This document shows positions 59,248 to 64,000 of a stretch of DNA of 64,000 bases, piece by piece. The translations under genes and the position numbers were made by a program. The stretch covers positions 23,911,621 to 23,975,620 of the forward strand of contig NC_067125.1 of the NCBI RefSeq assembly GCF_021347895.1. The letters run 5' to 3'. Each line of letters opens with the position of its first letter. The stretch's first letter is position 1. The notes below the pieces were generated by a model that saw only the letters and a list, made by a program, of their open reading frames with translations, searched no databases and was not told where the DNA came from. This DNA is from Acanthochromis polyacanthus. Lineage: Eukaryota; Chordata; Actinopteri; Pomacentridae.

Positions 59248-60266
59248 ATTTCCAATAAAAAAACAAAACAAAATGCTGATTAGGGGTTAGTGGGCTTTTC
59301 TGGAAATTAACTGAAAAACCCAATGCTTAAATGTGTGACATAGCTAATAACCGCTGTGTCTCTGTCTGCTGTCTGGAGCTGGCTATTCGGGCCCAGTTGT
59401 TCAGATGAGCTAAAATGCAAATGCTTTTCTCCTGCAGAGGAAAAAACACTACCTTGAAACATCTGGTGAAGGTGTAGGGGGAGAGTGACAGACTGAACAT
59501 CAGTACTAGGTATCTGTAAGCCATACCTTGACATGCAAACCTTGGAAACAGTTTTTGTTTGGGTTGTACCGCTACATGAAAGATTTTAGATCTTTGGTTG
59601 TAAACCAATCCCCAGGATTGACCACGGTCTGAAGTTGTCTGAATGTTAACATTTTGAACTTGTAAATTCATAGATATCTAGTCAACACTCTCAAGTCCAA
59701 AATACGATGGAGTCTACCCCCTTTTCTGAGGACCAACTAAATAACAGTCACACCAACCTTTGTTCACCTCCGAGGCAGGGCCCCTCCCATTGCTGTCTTG
59801 TAGAGGAGACCGTATTTCCTCCTTCAATACCGCAGTGGCCTTGTTCATTAGTACTGTGTCTACCACCAAGAGGAAATGAGGAGGTAAACACCATAGTCCA
59901 GGACATCAGACAGAGTCCACCACAGGTGTTCTCTGCCCCAATTGTGGAAGCCATTCCTCTGCTGAGGGAGAGTGTGGCTACACTGAGAGAGAAATCTGTT
60001 GTGACTCTGATGTCATCAAGGAGGGTGCCAGTGGACTGTTGGGTATGTTTGCAGCATGGTGATGGAACTCATCGAACGGCTGTGTCTGCCTTAGAGTTGT
60101 ACAGTCGACCACACTATGGTTGTGCAACCAAACCAGACAAGAATCCAGGCCAGCTTTTTCAGCACCATTTAAATGCAAATACTGTCCATAGGCAGGCACT
60201 GTGACGCGGGTGGACAATGGTTTTCACGATGTCAAGGTTAATTCCGAGACAAAATCTGGGTACACG
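59248..60266. other. Intron stretch, unclassified
   Basis: A plus-strand frame of 165 codons (59,707-60,204) has no recognisable domain and no splice logic relating it to the A2M-like gene, which is on the other strand. Confidence 0.4.
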
Positions 60267-60271
60267 GGCAG

Positions 60272-60882
60272 TGTCACAGTTCCGTGCCTCTACCCTGTCT
60301 GTCTGTCTGTCTGTCTAGTTGTCTCCCATCTGCTTCTCTACCCTGTCTGCCTGTCTGGTTGTCTCCCATCTGCTTCTCTGCCCTGTCTCTCCTCCCACAG
60401 CTCGGTGCCTGAGTGGAGTCTAGCTTCTCAGCTGACTCCACTCAGGCAATCAACTACCTCCACGGCTCCCGGACAGCTGACGATCATCTCACTAACGACT
60501 CACCTCTTCAATAAGTACCGGCTCAGCCTTCCACTCCCTGCCAGAGTGTTGAACCTAAACCACGCAGTTAGTTCGCTCTCTAGCCTTTTGCATTTTCTGT
60601 TTTGAGTTCCTGCCTTGTTTTTGACGTTGTTTTTTCCTGCCTCCACACAGCCAGCTGTCCGGGATCCCCGCTGTCATCCTTCCCCTCCGGCTCTCCCCCA
60701 GCCAGTTGTCACCGGTTCTTCCTTGCCTGGAACCCCCACTCCTGCCTGGAACCCCCTGCTCATGCACTCTGGTTTCTCCATCCTGGCCATAATCCACCCC
60801 ATACAATAAAGCATTCTAAATCATTCTCTGGTCGAGGAAGCGTGGCTCTCTGCTCGGGTCCAACCAGCTCCGTTTCGTGACA
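60272..60882 (+). mobile_element. Solo LTR 2
   Basis: 611 bp starting TGTCACAGTTCC and ending TTTCGTGACA, with a perfect 5-bp duplication GGCAG (60,267-60,271 and 60,883-60,887). CT-rich start, CAATAAAG signal near 60,806. Related in style to solo LTR 1 but different in sequence. Confidence 0.85.
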
Positions 60883-60887
60883 GGCAG

Positions 60888-61651
60888 GCTGTTTTTCACC
60901 GTTGCTGGTTCAGAGGGAAGAAAGAATCCTGCTAATTGGGATGGTTTCTCAGTTGAACAGGACAACCACTCCATCTCTAGTGTCTTGGCTGCTTTGTACA
61001 GAAGGAAGAAGAAGGATTTATCATTGCGGTGAGTTGGTACAGTAGCGGCAGCTATTTGTCTCAATGAAAAGGCCTTGTTCTCCGATAAACAAATGTCCAG
61101 CATGTCATCATTATGGTGGGCTTCCAGACCAAACTGAGGCCAGGCAGCTCCCCCGGAGGGCTCAGGCTTGAGCTAACCCATCAATATATTCCTGATGGTC
61201 TACTCAGCTAGTAGCACGGACTTTGACTGGGAACCTCTCAGACTAAGCCGGGTCTCTCGACTCAGAGAGGAGACGGTCGTGTGGTGTGGCTGTGAGAAGC
61301 TGCACCCCTGAGGACAGAGTGAACTAAAGACTTCTTCCTGGCCTGGTGCTGATACTGAGACACAAAGCTCCTGATTTTTAAGAAGAAACTTGAAATCAGT
61401 GCTCTGTGGGCTCAGTGAAGAGCGGCTACTGAACTGAGGGATAACTGTGATGACGGGAATTTATATGTACAGGACTCACTTGTGTCATCACAGATCATTT
61501 GTCTTGTAGGAGTAAATACACTTGTCCTTAGTCAGACCATGTGTGATGTGATATCCCGTACCATATGTGCTGTCCAGTGCAGTATCAATATGATGCATCT
61601 CATACATTTCTGATAATTTTATGCTTAAACTGAGGTAAAAATTCGAACACA

Positions 61652-61682
<31 letters not shown>

Positions 61683-61980
61683 ACTAGGGTAGTATTTTCA
61701 GTGCAATATTAGTACTTTCATTTAAGTAAAGGATCTAAATTTATCTTCATGGCTGGTAAATTGTAAATCACCTTTCTCGAATTTGGTAATTTTGCAATAC
61801 AGTTATTTGCAGTGCAACAACATTGGCGACAACCTCAGCTCAGTCTCTAAGACTACTATAAAGTATAAAGACTCGTTTCTGAGGTACTATGTAAGCATGA
61901 AATGGAACATCGCGTGTCTCTGTGTGTGCGTGTCTGTGTGTGTATAATGTATGTGGATGACTGATCAGCAGTTTTCTCAC
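60888..61980. other. Intron stretch with poly-T
   Basis: No recognised exon. A poly-T run of about 27 bases at 61,656-61,682 could be the tail of an inverted retrocopy, but no body is identified. A short GT-rich stretch lies near 61,915-61,950. Confidence 0.45.
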
Positions 61981-62056
61981 CAAGTGTTTCTTGTTCCTGC
62001 ACCAAATGTGCTGTATGCACCATCATGATGTTTGTAGTTTAGCTGTCTCTGGTAGC
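61981..62056 (-). CDS. A2M-like gene, thioester domain exon
   Basis: 76 bp, acceptor gtcacacag, donor GTGAGA. Reads YQRQLNYKHHDGAYSTFGAG then TRNTW, the near-invariant GYQRQLNYKHxDGSYSxFG and GNTW segments. Starts in phase 1, ends two bases into the W codon finished by the exon at 54,509-54,665. Confidence 0.95.
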
Positions 62057-62302
62057 CTGTGTGACAAGAGAAACACTCTAATTAGGACATTACTGACACA
62101 CATTGTCAGATTACAGAATTTTTGTATTTTTAGGTTCTGAGCTGATTTGTTTATGTTGTCTGTGGATGTAAAGAAAAACTGGTGGCAATTTGGTGCCATT
62201 GGCTGACAAAAGAAAAGCAAAAAGATATGATTGGAAAGCGAGGAGGAATGACATTCAACAAGTAGATTTGACTGTCCTGAATGCCTTAACTGTCCCACTG
62301 AC

Positions 62303-62479
62303 CACTGATCATGAAGTTGGAAGCCTTCTCTCTGATGGCTGGAGTCAGCTGCTTTGTGTTTTCTAGGTACTGAAGGATGTAGATATTGGGGGCCAGGAGC
62401 ACCATGTTCTGCTCTCCACATCCATAAGGCATCCTCAGAAGACCATCTAGGTGCTGCAGGGCCTGTCCGAGGATGTCAC
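62303..62479 (-). CDS. A2M-like gene, thioester-bond exon
   Basis: 177 bp, acceptor ttgtacag, donor GTCAGT, phase 1 both ends. Contains [20 protein letters not shown]: the GCGEQ motif whose cysteine and glutamine form the internal thioester that lets A2M proteins bind trapped proteases covalently. Followed by [15 protein letters not shown]. Everything upstream (macroglobulin domains, bait region, signal peptide) lies beyond the window. Family role: secreted broad-range protease inhibitor in plasma; the exact paralogue cannot be fixed. Confidence 0.96.
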
Positions 62480-62882
62480 CTGTACAAAAATGCCAAATCA
62501 CTCAGACACAGCAGATAACTAACCCAGCCTGTGATTTGAAATAGATTAGAGAAATACATGTTTCAGAGAAATTCTCCAGCATACAGGTGGTCTAACACAG
62601 GTCAACATATTTAGAAACAAACTATTGGTAGTGCACAAAAATGCACAGAATTACTTGTAATTTTCTCTATATGCCATAACAATTGTAAAAATTGTAGTTC
62701 ACTTTAATTGTTAATTATTGAATATTAGATTTAAGTATGGCAGGAGAATATGAGGTTTACTGTTCATACTGTGGCCATTATAGTGTTGCCACTATAATCA
62801 ACATTAATTCACCGTAACTGCTGCCTGTAAATTATGGTAATTTCCTGCTTTTAAAATCTATTAACTGTGAATTGCCAACATC
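62480..62882. other. A2M-like intron, left of the Tc1 relic
   Basis: AT-rich; no recognised exon or element. Confidence 0.5.
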
Positions 62883-64000
62883 CAGTGGTGGAAAAAAGTT
62901 TTTAGACATCCCATGCATTTGTAAAATATTGCATTAAGAATCACTCTAAGGTCTTCAAGTGTAATTTCTTTTAGTACAATCGCAGTCAAAATACTAAACA
63001 AATCCTAAAAAAGCCATTAAAAACTTAAAATTCATTGGTTCCTTAAAAATAAATAACAAATTTTGAATACTGGGTCATTTTAAAACCAGTGATCCACTAA
63101 TTAAAGTTGTGCTTTTTATTAAAAGACACAATTTTTGTTGCTGTGCTTTGTGTCTACATAAAACCAGCACATTTGAAAGTTCGTCAGAGACAAAAATAGC
63201 TAAAACCTAATGCATGAAACACGCCAGAAGATACAAATTCCCAGCCAGCTGCCACCAGATAGCCAGGAACTAAAGGTTTCTTCAGCTAGAAATGACTGCA
63301 TCCTGATCTGCATCTGCAGGAAAAACCACTGAATGACATCACAGGAGTTTCAGCAGCTGTGGTCAAACCAAACTGGTGTTCAGTGTTCCACCGGCACTGT
63401 ACGTGGCTGACTTTTAGATAATGGCTTCAGGTCCTACAAGGCTGTCAAGAAACCCCTGGTAAATGGGACACAGAGGATAGCCCAGTGAACTGGACAGCCA
63501 GGAAGTGGAAGAAGATTCTGTGGTCAGATGAGTCCAGTTTCCATCTTTATTTCCTTCCAGCTTAATGTAAGGGTACGCAGACGGTCAAGCAAAGCATTAT
63601 CTCCAGCATGTGCAGTACCTACTGTCAAGCATGGTGGAGGCAGTATCATGTTTTGGAGATGCATGAGTGCTGCTGGTGTTGGTCATCTCATTATCTGTGA
63701 TGGCACATTGAACTCTGCCAAGTATTGTACCATTCTCCAAACCCACATGCTCCCTTCTGCACGTGCACTGTTCCGTCAAAGTCAAACTGGATGTTTCATC
63801 AAGATAATGCTCCTTGAACACATCCAGGACCAGTAGAACTTGGCTGCAGCAGCACAGTATCCAGGTCTTAGTGTGACCAGCTCAATCCCCGGACATTAGA
63901 GCCATTGAAGATCTGTGGTGGATTATCAAAAGGTCTGTTTCAAAGTGTAAACTAAAGAATTAGAAGATTTAAAAGCAGTAACTCAAGAACACTGGGACAA
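62883..64000 (+). mobile_element. Tc1-like relic running off the window
   Basis: Starts CAGTGGTGGAAAAAAGTTTT, a Tc1/mariner-type end, and contains a decayed plus-strand transposase. The right end is outside the window. Confidence 0.65.
63490..63960 (+). pseudogene. Tc1 transposase relic
   Basis: Recognisable pieces: KILWSDESSFHLY with the first [15 protein letters not shown], a QDNAP-like segment near 63,802, and a degenerate DQLNPRTLEPLEDLWWIIK-like region near 63,880-63,935. Several frameshifts; inactive. The N-terminal DNA-binding part is missing or unrecognisable. Confidence 0.8.

Noticed and set aside
59707..60204. 165-codon plus-strand frame as a gene
   Set aside because: No recognisable domain; lies in an A2M-like intron among repeats. 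Could be retroelement debris.

Overview
This window is nuclear DNA from a ray-finned fish, most likely a teleost. The evidence is the mix of mobile elements (several Tc1-like families, many hAT elements with 8-bp target duplications, LINE, DIRS-like and LTR fragments) together with multi-exon animal genes: a two-domain C-type lectin and an alpha-2-macroglobulin (A2M) family gene. Nothing bacterial, viral or organellar is seen. The species cannot be named from the sequence.

Bases 1 to about 27,703 are one large macrosatellite. It has 13 units of about 1.5 to 3 kb. Each unit has a body of roughly 1.06 to 1.3 kb, followed by a variable run (about 2 to 9) of 141-bp or 111-bp minisatellite subunits. 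A 171-bp hAT-type MITE sits in the minisatellite, about 20 copies in all. It first inserted into one subunit (the 8-bp duplication CTCTAAAG is still visible) and was then amplified with the array. Sequence modules recur roughly every third unit, suggesting a trimeric super-repeat. I find no gene in the array.

After a short unique stretch and a 100-base assembly gap (28,491-28,590) comes a minus-strand C-type lectin-like gene: two CTLD exons and a probable signal-peptide exon. Its 3' end lies in or beyond the gap, next to the satellite.

From 32 to 48.4 kb the sequence is mostly nested transposons: a LINE fragment cut by a Tc1 element that carries a hAT insertion; a P2X7-like first exon in a probable TTAA-type DNA transposon; twin near-identical Tc1 elements, one with an intact 350-residue transposase and the other inside an older Tc1 relic; a hAT element that has picked up the 5' tip of 18S rRNA and a RecQ-like helicase fragment; and another Tc1 inside a TA microsatellite.

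From 48.76 kb to the right edge is the 3' half of a minus-strand A2M-like gene. Twelve exons with matching splice phases run from the thioester exon (62,303-62,479, GCGEQ) to the last coding exon with its stop codon (48,763-48,797). The introns hold hAT elements, two solo LTRs with perfect 5-bp duplications, LINE and DIRS relics, an inverted split Tc1 and, upstream of the thioester exon, a decayed Tc1 element running off the window. The A2M and lectin genes are both secreted-protein genes of innate-immunity families on the same strand, but nothing here shows that they work together.
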